Counted from the first letter of the stretch, positions 43,701-52,007 are shown. The stretch: 64,000 nucleotides of DNA from Acanthosoma haemorrhoidale (GCA_930367205.1 OV884011.1:88955474-89019473), one strand, 5' to 3'. Translations and numbers: made by a program. Notes: generated by a model not told the origin, from the sequence alone.

Positions 43701-45790
43701 TCAATCTTTATTAGTATTAGGTAATTATTATTTTAAGTATTTAAACTCTCCAGTTGTGTTAATATGAACAAGTTGAAATTAACAAATGTATGCAATAGAA
43801 CCATGTAGAACATTAAATCTATTATAAACCTATATTTTATATGTTAGGTAAATATAGTTATAGTTATAGTTGGTTAGTTTATAGTTAGTTAATTTATTTG
43901 TGAGTTGTTTTGAGCACTTGTCGTTTTGTGATAACTGATTTTCGTGAACAGGGCGTGGCCATGAAGGTTTCCTTCCTGCTCAGGAAAACTGGCACACAAA
44001 CTCTTGAAATTTTAAGAGGGCCTACAAGGATGATGCTATGGGAATAAATCAAGTGTTTGAGTGGTTTTCCCGTTTTAAAAGTGGGGAAATATCAATTAAT
44101 GATCAACCTCGCTCTGGACGTCATTCCATGGCCCGAGCCAACGACAATGCCGAAAAAAATCATGAAATCGTCCTGGAAGATCGACGACGGACCTTCGAAG
44201 AAGTTCTGGAAAGACTTGGAGTTCAGTACAGAGAATTTTAAGTAAATATTTGGAAATGAGAAGGGTGGCTGCAAAATTTGTTCCTCGACTGCTGTTTGCA
44301 CAACAAAAACAAGGCCGTTTGAAAGCATGCTCTGTTTTGAAGAAAGAGTTTCGAAATGATCCACAATTTTTTGCAAGGTTATCACATGAATCATGGTGCT
44401 ATAGATACGATCCTGAAACTAAGCCACAATGAAGCCAATGGAAGACTCCATATTCGCCTCGCCCCCCAAAAGGTTGTCGGGTGAGATCATTACATTAAGA
44501 AAATGCTCAATTACATGGACAGTTACTATTTACCTGAAAGTTTTGAAAAGATTGCGTAACAGTTGCGGGGGAAAGGCCTGATTTGTGGCAGTCAAGGGAC
44601 TAGTTTTTTCCACCACGCAACGCTCCCGCTAACTCAGCCCTCTCCGGGAGCATATTTTTGACCGAAAATCACCAATGTACCCCATAATCCTATTCACCCG
44701 ATTTATTTCCCTGCGAATTTTTTTATTCCCCTGAATGAAAAGGGTTATGAAAGGAAAGCGTTTTACTGACGTAGAAGAACCGAAGACAAAAACGACGGAC
44801 TTACTGTAGGGGATCACAAAAGAGGAATTCAAATAATTGTTTTGAACAGTGAAATAAAAGATTTGGACAAGTGTATTGACTCCAATGGAGAGTACTTTGA
44901 CGGATATTAAAGGGTTTTTTTCCAAATAAATTAAATAAACCACATTAGTTTGGTTTATTTCGGGTACGCATTGACATAGCTGAAGAATCCCCCAAATTCA
45001 TACTCTGATTTTCCACCTGGCTATGAAGGAGCTTCTAAAAATATAAATACATATTGACTTTATGTCCAATACTAATAAAATCAAGTTGTTGTTTTTCAAG
45101 TCGAATAGTTAATCTTCAGTGAAATGATGTAGATAGTACGTTGTCAAGACTTGTTGTCAATTTTATAATGTGGATACTTTTAACCTCCTCCATACCATTT
45201 ATATCAAGTTTTAGATGTAATACACTATTTATTAAAATGCCCTCGTTAATAAGTTGGTTTGATGTGTAGTGGGCGTTTATGTTTTCTAAATCGGCAGAGT
45301 ATGAGTGAGTGGGCAACTGTGTACTACCTCTTTACAATATCGACCTGCTCCTCTACTCGTGGTCGAACTATAGTTGTGACTATACATTAAAACAAGCTAG
45401 CTTAATTTTTAATTAACTGATTCCGGTTAGGGATGATATGATGAAACGTATAGGTTTTAACTTCTTAGAGTATTATTTTACAGTATTTAATACCAAAAAT
45501 ACCTGCATGAGGGAGGATCGTAGAGCTGTTTTTAATTGTGTATTATAAATAAAATAAGCAAATTAAAAAAGTTTTGAAACCAATGAAATAAATAATTATA
45601 GTTTTTTTATGTTACCACTTTAGGGTACAAATTCGCTCTACTCCAGCTAAAGGTGGCTGTTATTTACATACTTCTCAACTTTAGTATTTGCCCTTCAAAA
45701 GACAACGTAAAAGAAGAAGTTGGTAGAGGTGACACTGCCCTCATGTCTCCGAGTGCCAACGCTATGCTCAGATTTGAACCTTTGTCTTAG
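28579..45790 (+). CDS. Cytochrome P450, CYP3 clan, CYP6-like (8 exons)
   Basis: Exons 28579-28757, 28871-29062, 29956-30088, 30231-30424, 41617-41762, 41837-42055, 42132-42377 and 45624-45790 total 1476 nt: 491 residues plus TAG, close to the usual 500. All introns are GT-AG and all phases agree. Landmarks: N-terminal membrane anchor (MLLECVLLACILLYVIYSWI), helix C WKELR (W125), I-helix FYADSTET (about 295-302), helix K ESIR (355-358), DPERF, and heme loop PFGEGPRMCVG with Cys435. The I-helix has ADSTET where AGxET is usual. Family role: ER-anchored monooxygenase using NADPH-P450 reductase, often for xenobiotics; substrate unknown. Intron 4 (11.2 kb) and intron 7 (3.2 kb) are filled with transposons. 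No stop or frameshift interrupts the model. Confidence 0.9.
28871..29062 (+). CDS. P450 exon 2
   Basis: Encodes KKYKKEGIVGFYALFTPMIV then TDPELAKIVLVKDF, the classical CYP6 region before helix C. Acceptor TTATAG, donor GTAAGT, phase 2 out. The donor abuts a 36-bp minisatellite. Confidence 0.88.
29066..29173 (+). repeat. 36-bp minisatellite, three units, at a splice donor
   Basis: Units start at 29066, 29102 and 29138 (AGTAAYGATGG...). The first unit overlaps the end of the intron-2 donor region (GTAAGTAATGATGG). Confidence 0.85.
29956..30088 (+). CDS. P450 exon 3
   Basis: Begins with helix C (WKELR). The following SVQTPAKYKEM replaces the more usual FTSxKMK stretch. Acceptor TTTTTCAG, donor GTAATG, phase 0 out. 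Confidence 0.87.
30231..30424 (+). CDS. P450 exon 4
   Basis: Encodes the TVDNSCSCGFGIE and FKDPENNFLKYAR segments that in CYP6 precede the F-G region. Donor GTAATG at 30425 opens the 11.2-kb intron 4, phase 2. Confidence 0.87.
30425..32204 (+). other. Start of P450 intron 4, unassigned
   Basis: Mostly A/T-rich. The 30869-31156 frame has no domain. The sequence at about 31816-31850 (ATTTTGGTGCCCTGAG) resembles the LTR/primer-site junction of some LTR elements but no matching coding region follows. Confidence 0.4.
32205..33311 (+). mobile_element. R1-like LINE, 5'-truncated (RT C-terminus, 3' UTR, poly A)
   Basis: Frames 32257-32517 and 32397-32924 together encode the C-terminal part of an R1-type ORF2: GTEVTYLGVRLGKRLSISPH, then LGIIRYASQSWLAHLNKG, then QRAALIRVTRSYRTVSQGA. 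A long G-run at about 32382-32393 causes the frameshift. A 3' UTR of about 400 bp follows, with two hairpins (CGGGCTTG/CAAGCCCG at 33255-33275, then TGAGGCT/AGCCTCA) just before an A-run at 33303-33311. The same tail occurs at 57200-57549. Confidence 0.8.
33355..33505 (+). mobile_element. LTR 3'-part fragment related to the LTR at 53482-53973
   Basis: Shares TGTTTACATCC-like, TATAGAGAG, AATAAA and CTTGTAACAACTT-like landmarks in the same order with 53845-53978. It ends near an ACTAACTG that corresponds to the LTR end/primer-site spacer; the primer site itself is lost. It is in + orientation although the adjacent pol (33578-36080) is - strand. Confidence 0.6.
33578..34250 (-). pseudogene. Family A integrase core end and C-terminus (copy 2)
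   Basis: The - strand frame 34225-33578 contains GFSPVEILFGLQGRRR, then the C-terminal GPY/F-like region (VSYEGPFRVIAIREHNTVT) and ends at a TAG. It provides the pol C-terminus missing from copy 1. The upstream core is frameshifted. Confidence 0.8.
34275..34785 (-). pseudogene. Family A integrase zinc region (copy 2)
   Basis: The frame 34785-34333 carries HQGKTNIRG and CDTCLT. The second zinc-binding His of copy 1 (HQGKTNH) is Ile here. The start of the catalytic core (LRVDTFTLWGYKRVT) is in an overlapping frame 34466-34275, so a frameshift separates them. Confidence 0.78.
34786..36080 (-). pseudogene. Family A RT/RNase H (copy 2, heavily broken)
   Basis: Read on the - strand: IPLKQERVVYVKERRYPQAL and YRVVIDNRKLNEN (35999-35730), FTRMPFGLKNAPITFQRLM (35654-35460), SLLGQEQVIFLGH (35535-35311), RRLLVSLNYYRRFVLKM (35307-35122). 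The YxDD site reads YMATY. Multiple frameshifts and stops. The copy starts abruptly at about 36080 in the protease-RT linker, head-to-head with copy 3. Confidence 0.8.
36085..36780 (+). pseudogene. Family A gag (copy 3, 5'-truncated)
   Basis: Starts inside gag (the region equivalent to about 18885) and continues as frames 36157-36417 and 36427-36729. Same Gag order as copy 1. Knuckle 1 reads CHDCGKTGQLVARC, with Gln for the zinc His; knuckle 2 starts CFKCGEEGHIAR and is cut by TAA. A TGA at 36417 also interrupts gag. Confidence 0.8.
36781..38620 (+). pseudogene. Family A pol: protease, RT, RNase H (copy 3)
   Basis: The protease region (about 37010-37383) is frameshifted. The RT N-part (37400-37860) is broken. 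The frame 37888-38613 has RT with an intact YMDD (IYMDDLLII), then a small deletion after LGQEQI, RRLLGTLNYYRRFVLDI, and RNase H up to INMDHRPLQWVGKL. A frameshift follows; the next frame (to 38717) has YNLDIVYKPGKDNVLADW, which copy 1 lacks. This copy has the best-preserved RT active site of family A in the window. Confidence 0.82.
38690..39530 (+). pseudogene. Family A integrase (copy 3, truncated)
   Basis: The zinc region is largely deleted or frameshifted (38865-39224). The DDE core in 39256-39543 shows SSDEGREFDN and GTIERLHSTLSDHLRVYQV. The element ends near 39530 after VDKGL, so the C-terminus and LTR are missing. Confidence 0.78.
39535..40070. other. Unassigned insert between two gag/pol fragments in P450 intron 4
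   Basis: About 540 bp with A/T-rich ends and a GC-richer middle, bounded by a T11-like run near 40060. It has no recognised domain. By position it may be a solo LTR or nonautonomous element, but no TG...CA pair or duplication could be fixed. Confidence 0.3.
40085..40625 (-). pseudogene. Gypsy gag fragment related to family A
   Basis: The - strand translation in shifting frames gives GELGELSHFLKGGDR, then KADLVCRVNRNKLNLIQAEE and WTPEDDIFQMFQETRR. These are collinear with family A Gag (ELNHFLKGGDR, LNQIQADEETPWE, EDDLFQMFRETK) but clearly diverged. Only the N-terminal half of gag remains, with an in-frame stop and at least two frameshifts. Confidence 0.7.
40626..41616 (+). other. End of P450 intron 4
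   Basis: A/T-rich. The + strand frames around 40640-40860 look faintly protein-like (LVQLNDRFSALPED) but are interrupted by stops. The frame 40621-40905 (-) is probably a shadow. No firm call. Confidence 0.35.
41617..41762 (+). CDS. P450 exon 5
   Basis: After acceptor TTTTCAG it encodes VMSHEAESFFLSFSKTLVDH and SRADLINYLIKANQ. A weak GTTTCT donor at 41763 is required because the frame otherwise meets TAA. Confidence 0.82.
41837..42055 (+). CDS. P450 exon 6 (I-helix)
   Basis: Encodes the I-helix (TDIAAQCLAFYADSTETAS) and the following ANNPEVQQKLRKEI. Acceptor GTCCAG, donor GTTTGT, phase 1 out. The conserved Glu-Thr pair for oxygen activation is present. Confidence 0.88.
42132..42377 (+). CDS. 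P450 exon 7 (helix K to heme loop)
   Basis: Carries ExxR (ESIR), the DPERF motif and the heme-binding loop up to MCVG. The donor GTATGT splits the Gly codon after the heme Cys. Intron 7 then contains LINE and mariner debris. Confidence 0.9.
42395..43277 (+). pseudogene. Jockey-like LINE fragment in P450 intron 7
   Basis: The endonuclease region (about 42420-42700) is the sense partner of 22735-22960 (IHEDVLCCLHS; SSDxSP). After an internal deletion comes RT: GVPQGSVPGPILYNLNTADV, an FADG box where FADD is catalytic (about 42870), and the frame 42889-43278 (EHWCNQWRIKVNEAKCSHIT, YLGFHLNKRLTWNPH, ILKPIWAYGIEL). Both 5' and middle segments are lost and the RT Asp is mutated. Confidence 0.8.
43415..43625 (+). 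repeat. LINE 3' tail (copy in P450 intron 7)
   Basis: Shares VDLGGLWAVCKYCMNERVN-coding sequence, then GGCAGATTGTAATTTTAT and an AATAAA-type end, with 50155-50350 and with the 87-bp tail at 9891-9977 (-). It may belong to a LINE family other than the Jockey-like one before it, since the RT frame stops at 43277. Confidence 0.75.
43955..44545 (+). pseudogene. mariner transposase pseudogene
   Basis: Frames 44038-44241 and 44250-44432 plus flanking pieces give the mariner order: KTGTQTLEIL, VFEWFSRFKSGEISINDQPR (helix-turn-helix and linker), KFVPRLLFAQQK, then YDPETK and QWKTP. The catalytic TGDE is replaced by SHES, and there are frameshifts near 44025 and 44245 and a stop at 44430. Terminal inverted repeats were not found. 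It lies in P450 intron 7. Confidence 0.85.
44546..45623. other. Rest of P450 intron 7
   Basis: A/T-rich; the open frames 44629-44943 (-) and 45116-45316 (-) have no domain or splice context. No repeat recognised. Confidence 0.4.
45624..45790 (+). CDS. P450 exon 8 (C-terminus)
   Basis: Acceptor CACTTTAG; restores GYKFALLQLKVAVIYILLNF, helix L after the heme Cys, and ends ...MLRFEPLS-stop. It is too short to show as a clear stand-alone frame but completes the P450 exactly. Confidence 0.87.
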
Positions 45791-45831
45791 GATAACTAAA
45801 ATATAATAACTAGTAGATTATATTAATTAGT

Positions 45832-45837
45832 AATAAA
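45832..45837 (+). terminator. P450 polyadenylation signal
   Basis: AATAAA begins 42 nt after the stop codon of the P450 gene. Confidence 0.6.
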
Positions 45838-47768
45838 CTTTTTTGGGTGAAAATATCCCAAATGACTAATCTAGTTTTATGCCCATCTTCAAAATCAAAA
45901 TGCTTTGCACAAGCAAGAATTTTCATTCAAAATATCAATTTGACAGTAACATATTTACAATGCAGCTTCAAATATAATTATTATATTAGTATAGTCAATG
46001 TAAGTCTCTCTCTATATAATTTCTACGTGTGTTCACTATGCACAACTTAAAAGTTAGACGCATCAAATTTGTGCAATATACTGCGATAGCATATATATAT
46101 ATATCATAAATGAGATCTAACGCTAGCAAAATTACAATTTTGTTGCGCCTAATGTCTCAACGGAATTTTTGTTTTAGATACCGTTTAAAATGGGCTGGAC
46201 ACATTATATATTTTATTTGTTTACATTGACTTAGAACAGGCTCCTGTTCATAATGAATTTTAAGCAATGTCGGAAATCATCTCAAAGAAAGTTTGGATTA
46301 AATTATCTCGATGACTATTATGGTTTTTTTACCTACCTGTTATAAGAGTATAGTAAAAAAAAAATAGCCCGGATAATCATTTAGTTAATTATTATTAAAT
46401 TGATTTGTTTTACAAAACCAATAAATGTAATTAATTATGATTTATGTTTTATTTTTGCTCTATATTACCTCTACTTTTACTCTAAAGTCAATCTAACATC
46501 AAAAGGAGGAGTTACCTTCCATTAAATTGGAGAGTTCTTATTGTTTCACGTGTTTTATAATAGTTATGGTATTTATATATATGTATAATATATAATATAA
46601 TATATATGGTATAATAGTTATATGGCTTTATGGTAAATCTAAGTTTTAGAACTCGGCCGAGTGCCTAAAGTAGTAACTTGAAATATGAAAAAAAAACACG
46701 AAATTTAAAGTCCTTTTTTTTTGGCTTTCGACGATTTTAGCAGTGAAACACTGGGTTTTTAGGTAAAGTGTATATGTTTTTTAAAAAGTGTAAATTTATG
46801 ATGATAAATGGTTTCAATAGACAACTCTTTTATGAACTGTCTACACTATAGTATTTTGATCTAATTATTGGTTTCTATAAGATAAAATGAGTTTTACAAA
46901 ATGATAGTGGTAAATATAATAATAATAATAATATAGAGTCAAACTTTCATACTTATATAATAATTATACTATGTACTTATATATATTATATTTGTTGTGA
47001 TTACATATTATAACAAACACATATATTTTAGTTTCGATAATTGATTATAGGAAACGATATGTTGTTAAGTTCAGGACAATTGTAAAAAATGTTAGAGTGT
47101 ACAATAAGGCGCCTTAACCTCAACAGCATGTCGGATATCGAACTCTGGTTATAAGTCCCAGTTATAAACAACGAAATATTATTGAATTCTGATTTCCATT
47201 GTTATTTAAATTGATATTTTACTGAATTCTCAACATTACTATCATAATCATTGTCATTATTTTTTTTTATTTCATTAATTTATTTGTTTTTTTACTCAAA
47301 ACATGCACATATTTTGCACGTCTACGTTCATTAAAAACAATGTCATTTACGTCACCACATTATTTAATTGTATCCATGTCTTCTTTCTACAAAATATAGT
47401 AAAGAGGACGTCGGTGTTGGCGATATTGGGGGTGTTGGCGTTCACATCCTCTAGAACTAACTCATCTCAGGTCTCAACATTTTTCGAAGGACCTCTGTAC
47501 ACAATAACAAATCGCCAAACAACAAACCCCTTTTGTTTCTTCTTTATTCTTACTAAATAGAATTAAAAATCACTTAATAATTAACGATTAACTCTAATTT
47601 TGATTTAGCATTACCACAGGTTTTTATTATTAATCGTATGCAATAAGTAGATTTTGCCTTCTATGACTTCTGTATTTGTCCACATGTTTATAATTTGTTA
47701 TCAAATCAAAAAATCAAATTTAATTTCAAATTAGATAGTTAAGTTTTACATTCACAATACAAACTTAC
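45838..47768. other. A/T-rich intergenic DNA with TA-rich microsatellites
   Basis: TA-rich simple sequence at about 46090-46105 and 46573-46615 and an AAT-type run near 46917. An ORF at 47303-47560 and others look like chance. No gene supported. Confidence 0.5.
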
Positions 47769-47919
47769 CCTAATGTAACCACGATTCTTTAAATTATCGT
47801 AAATGATTCGGCAAACCTCAGAGATAATCATGGAAATAGTGCTGTCATCGATCCTTATAGAGTACATAGGCGACTTAAAGGACTACTCTGTCACCAAGAA
47901 GCGAAGTGTGAGGCTGAGT
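47769..47919 (-). pseudogene. PIF/Harbinger transposase remnant
   Basis: The - strand reads LSLTLRFLVTE-stop-SFKS then RIDDSTISMIISEVCRIIYD. LxLTLRFLATGxSxxSLxxxFRIxxSTIxxIIxEVC is the hallmark N-terminal region of HARBI1-like DDE transposases. One TAG interrupts. The catalytic DDE part is missing. The piece is bounded by an AG and a GTAAGT, so it could have been spliced. Sequence at about 48000-48130 on the same strand (RAMMLAAGY...) may be its N-terminus. Confidence 0.65.
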
Positions 47920-48189
47920 CTGTATACACACAATACTATATAATAATAATATGATCTACAGAAAATATTATCTTATGCATGTACTTAATATCTTACCTTT
48001 GTTTGTCTCCTTTCAAGCAGGTGTAGGATAAAGAAACCTGCTCCAACTACCAAATACATATCCCGCAGCCAACATCATGGCTCTTTTCCGATCCTTTTCA
48101 CAAAGTGAGAAGGAAGAAAAATGTGAATAATACCTAGGAATAAACTAGAAAACAAAACCCTTGTTCTTTTTTTAATGCTTTTAACATAC

Positions 48190-48381
48190 CACGTAGGTTT
48201 CAAACGTAATGTTACCGTCCTTCCTAATCCAGGAACCAGAGACCCTCTTCCGCATGAAAGGAAGGGATCCCATCCAAGATGTGCTATGTTGTGTCAACTT
48301 CTTCACCATGAATAAATAGACGTTCCCCTCTTCTCGACCCAGAAAATATCCACCTATGTTTCCATGTTTTAATAATAATAC
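48190..48381 (-). CDS. Candidate 64-codon exon, unknown protein
   Basis: Exactly 192 nt between acceptor CCGACAG and donor GTATGT, open in phase 0 at both ends. The peptide contains HGNIGGYFLGREEGNVYLFM and GSWIRKDGNITFETYV; it is rich in Gly, aromatic and basic residues and not low complexity. I do not recognise the family. It lies upstream (- strand) of the Harbinger remnant and could be a host exon or part of that element. Confidence 0.45.
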
Positions 48382-48550
48382 CTGTCGGAAAAGGTGAACA
48401 ATTGTCGGAGGTCAACAATTGTCGAGGGGGGCGTCACTAGGGGAGTGCCTGATCACTCTAGCCCTGGTGACAAGTGCGGATTGTTGTAGTTAATAACATG
48501 GAGCATGTTCCATGTAGGCGTTAATATCTGACTCAATATTCATTGATAGG

Positions 48551-49240
48551 GATGTGTCCCGACAATACACTGTGTTCAGGATGAGGTTCAGAGGTTCATA
48601 AAGAATAAGACCAGTTTTCGGAGTTCAAGCGAGAGATCGGCAGCGTAATAGGTAAGTCGTCAGAGGTCTGCTAGAGGCTGTGAGGCAAGGTGCCGTTGTA
48701 GAGGTGTGGCAAAGAGATTGTGGACTAGTAGAAGATTCCAGGGCCCCGGGGTATCGCGACTTTTGAGATGCAGAGACTGGAGAAGAGTGAAGAGTGAGCC
48801 TACCAGGGCCCGGTGGCCCTGGTGTAAAGTGACCAAGTAGTGTGGCTGTGGAGACTAAGAAACAGAGTGTTTTTTCAGAGTGAAACTTACTGATATAAAT
48901 ATTGTACCCCTCTCCCTCGTGGAGGTGGAGTTTGTCTGCAGGTGGTCTGTTTTTTTATCCCGTTGGTCCAAAAGGGTGTGCTTTATGATGTCCCACCTCC
49001 CGAGCTACGTGACAAAACTGTTCCTGGCATGATTTTATGACTGCTGGGACGTGACTGCAGGTCTATTTTAAGGGGTGGTGTGGCCTACCCTAGGTTTTAT
49101 TGCCGTACCCTCGATGTTACTTGTTTACATCTGCCGATCCCTCTATGATTTATTACCAGAAGTTACACAGATTTGCATTTCTATTATAATACATGATGAA
49201 CTAGAGTGTAGGGTAATTTACATATATTTAGCTCTTCGCT
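48551..49240 (+). repeat. 0.7-kb dispersed repeat, copy 1 (LTR-like)
   Basis: Nearly collinear with 56497-57198: starts ATGTGTCCC, has CAGGATGAGGTTCAGAGG, a GATATAAATAT box and ends near CGCTACA. The TGT...ACA ends and TATA-like box suggest a solo LTR, but no target-site duplication is visible at either copy. Confidence 0.75.
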
Positions 49241-49307
49241 ACAATACCCTTTAAAGGGCGCTAGTTAAGAGAGAGGGGAACTTGTGTACAAAACAGCTGA
49301 AGCCACT

Positions 49308-49891
49308 TGCTTTTATTTTGGGTTTCAAAATCCCTTTTATTTAACATTTTTACAACATATGAACAATACAGTGAACGATATTAATAGAAAATTGCTCCTC
49401 TTGCTGCATACTTAGATGCATTTGAAGGGTGGTAGAATTACAAAACAAAATTTCTTTTTACAGTTAAAAAATACAATATCGAATAGACACGATGGGTCTC
49501 ATTTGAGGTGATGGGGCTCACCTTCCATTTACAATATGGGAAAACTTACAAACTAAAAACTTAAAAACTAGAACCTAAAGACTAAAACGTTCCTGCCTCG
49601 ACTGGGTCCTGCAATCGATAGGGGAACGGAGCGGGGGTTATCGTGCTAAAAGCTGGGTTTGCCAAGTACTGTAATGAGTCAAAAAATTTGATGTCTACGT
49701 TGAATGAATTCATCCACCGTAGGAAGATCAAAGACCTCGTGAAGCTCGCTGTTGCTCCGATGCTTGAATGAAGTATGTCTAACCACTTTCATCAGTATGC
49801 CGTTTTAAAATTGTTGGAGTCGCCGAGCTGTCGTATACGTCAGATGACGAAAAAGCGTTGCACCATACAACAGGGCCTGAGTACACTTTTA
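49308..49891 (-). mobile_element. 5'-truncated LINE with 13-bp target-site duplication
   Basis: Identical 13-mers AGCTGAAGCCACT flank the insert (49295-49307 and 49892-49904). On the - strand the 5' end encodes an ORF2 C-terminus (ALLYGATLFRHLTYTTARRL, then stop, then KVVRHTSFKHRSNSELHE and TVDEFIQRRHQIF-stop). A 3' UTR of about 380 bp follows, ending AAAATAAAA. The terminal part equals 931-1046. The clean duplication and short 5' truncation indicate a comparatively recent target-primed insertion. Confidence 0.85.
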
Positions 49892-49944
49892 AGCTGAAGC
49901 CACTAAGGGGCGCGGCGGGTTACTCCCCGCCTCTCTGACCTGTC

Positions 49945-49952
49945 TATATAAG
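49945..49952 (+). promoter_or_regulatory. TATA box-like TATATAAG
   Basis: Set in GC-rich surroundings (GCGGCGGG upstream, GGGCCAG downstream) and followed about 30-45 nt later by purine/pyrimidine-biased leader sequence. It could be the promoter of the element interrupted by the LINE at 49308. No transcript can be assigned. Confidence 0.3.
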
Positions 49953-50154
49953 GGCCAGATTTAGGGCTTGAGGCAAGACTAACGGAACCTGAAGAACACT
50001 GCTATCCCTCTCTATCTCTGCACTGACGCTTGCTTCTCTACTCGATCCATGGCTTTCTTATTCAACTACCTCTGCATCTCTCTTTCCTAACACGGAAAAA
50101 AAGAGAAACACAAAAATGTTCAAGCGAGAAAAAACCATGTACAATATGTGAATA

Positions 50155-50352
50155 TTCCGCTTCCTCCTTCGTATGCGAGGGAGGTGACCCTTGTGGACTT
50201 GGGGGGCCTCTGGGCTGTTTGTAAATATTGTATGAATGAGCGAGTGAATGATGAATTGTAAATATAGTATGAATGATGACATTTATCTCAATTACTCATT
50301 GCCTAATAAAAGGCAGATTGTAATTTTATCTTAATAAAATTGTTTGAAAACT
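50155..50352 (+). repeat. LINE 3' tail preceding Gypsy B
   Basis: Matches 43415-43625 and, at its 3' end, 9891-9977 (-). It ends around ATTGTTTGAAAACTG, and Gypsy B sequence begins within 15 nt at 50366, so a LINE insertion probably truncated the B element. Confidence 0.75.
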
Positions 50353-50365
50353 GAAAAACAATATG

Positions 50366-51061
50366 TGAAAAATTAGGTTTTCAAAATAGATTTCATTTAG
50401 AGAGTATGTGTCGTTTAAAAGATAAACAATTGAAAAAAATAAAAAATGAGAATATTAAGATTACAAATAATGGCGAAGTTCAAGATAGCTCTGAAGGGGC
50501 AAAAAACGAGTAGTCCTCCCACTTATTAAAATAAAAATGCTCGCTAATCGAAATCAAGCTATTGGTCTCGACTCTGGATCTAATATTTCTTTGATAAATT
50601 ATGAATTTTTAAATAATAATAAAGATATTAAAAAAATAATAAGTGGGAGAGATTATATAAAAGGGGTAACAGGAGTAGCAAAAACGGAGGGTACGGTTGT
50701 ATTAAGAATTAAAATCGGTAATATGGAAGAAGATTTTCAGTTTTTTATTGTCAAAAGTATTAAATTTAAAGATGATTTTCTATCAGGATTAGATTTAATA
50801 AAAAAATTCAAACTATGTCAAGATGAAAACTTAATAATAACACAAAAAGAGATAACAAAACAAAAAGATCGGCAAATTAATAAGACTGAAATATCAGATA
50901 TAAACAAGATAGAAAATACTATACAAAAAAATAAGGAAATTTTTGCTAAGTCAAAATTCGACATAGGAAAAATAAAAGGTTATGAAGCAACAGTAAAATT
51001 AATGCAAAATAGATATATTTCGAAGAAACCGAAGAAACAGATGCTCATTTCAAGACAAAAT
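50366..51061 (+). pseudogene. Family B gag end and protease
   Basis: Begins inside a variant zinc knuckle (CEKLGFQNRFHLESMC). The frame 50537-51064 encodes the aspartic protease with GLDSGSNISLI (Asp-Ser-Gly active site) and the linker to RT (DKTEISDINK-like, Lys-rich), ending in a TGA at 51062. Gag N-terminus and 5' LTR are absent. Confidence 0.8.
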
Positions 51062-51077
51062 TGAAATTGAAACGCAA

Positions 51078-52007
51078 GTGGATGAATTATTAAAAGCTGG
51101 TTTAATTGAAGAATCAAGCAGCCCTTATGCAGCTCCTGTCACTATGGTATTTAAGAATGAAGAAGGAAAAAGATCACCCTTTTGTATTGACTTTAAGGAA
51201 CTAAATAAAATAATTGTGCCAGAAAGTCAACCGTTTCCTAGGATTGATGATCTGACAGTAACTGTAAGAAGCAGCGCCAGAAACTGTAAATTTTTTTCAA
51301 AATTGGATGTAAATTGGGCGTTTTGGTCGATACCAGTGCGCGAAAAGGATAAATATAAATTGGCTTTCGTAACCCAACATGGTCATTGGCAATGGAATTG
51401 CTTGCCATATGGTTTGAAGTCTGCTCCGGCTATATTCCAAAGAGTCTTGTCAAGTGTGATAAGAAGAAATAACCTAGATAAGTTTGCTGTAAACTACATA
51501 TATGATGTATTGATTCATTCGAAGAATTATGAGGACCATGTAAAACATGTAGAATTAGTGTTAAAAGCACTACAGGAACAAGGATTTAAATTGAATGAAT
51601 CAAAGTTTCAGTTTGCACAAAACAAGATAACTTATCTGGGTCATGAAATAGGAAATAATTATATAAAACCAATGAATGACAATCTCACCGCAATTAAAAA
51701 GTTTCCTGTACCTCAAACAAAGAAACGGGTTAGACAATTTTTAGGAAAAATAAACTTCTATTTGGAGTATATACCAACACATACTATTTTGGTAGATCCC
51801 TTAAGAAATTTATTAAGAAAAAATGTAGATTTTCACTGGTCAAAACAATGTAAAGATTGTTTTGAGACAACAAAAATATACTTATGCTCAACTCCTGCGC
51901 TAGCAAGTATTGAAGGAATTGGAGCAATTCTAAAACAACCACAAGAAGACAAATATCTAAAGTCAGTATTTTTCTTTTCAAAAAAATTGACAAACGCTCA
52001 GAAAACA
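51078..52007 (+). pseudogene. Family B reverse transcriptase (active site mutated)
   Basis: A 310-codon frame. RT landmarks: SSPYAAPVTMVFKNEEGKRS, FCIDFKELNKI, SKLDVNWAFWSIPV (first catalytic Asp, residue 77), LPYGLKSAPAIFQRV, and NYIYDVLIHSK at residues 139-149. YIYD replaces the expected YxDD: the codon at 51501-51503 is TAT, one base from GAT. The connection domain (RQFLGKINFYLEYIP) and start of RNase H follow; TAA at 52008 stops the frame. It could not have been catalytically active. Confidence 0.85.

Noticed and set aside
47110..47165. tRNA gene or SINE (AAGGCGCCTTAACC, TCGAACTC).
   Set aside because: The box-like sequences are in incompatible order and orientation for a Pol III promoter, and no cloverleaf can be drawn.
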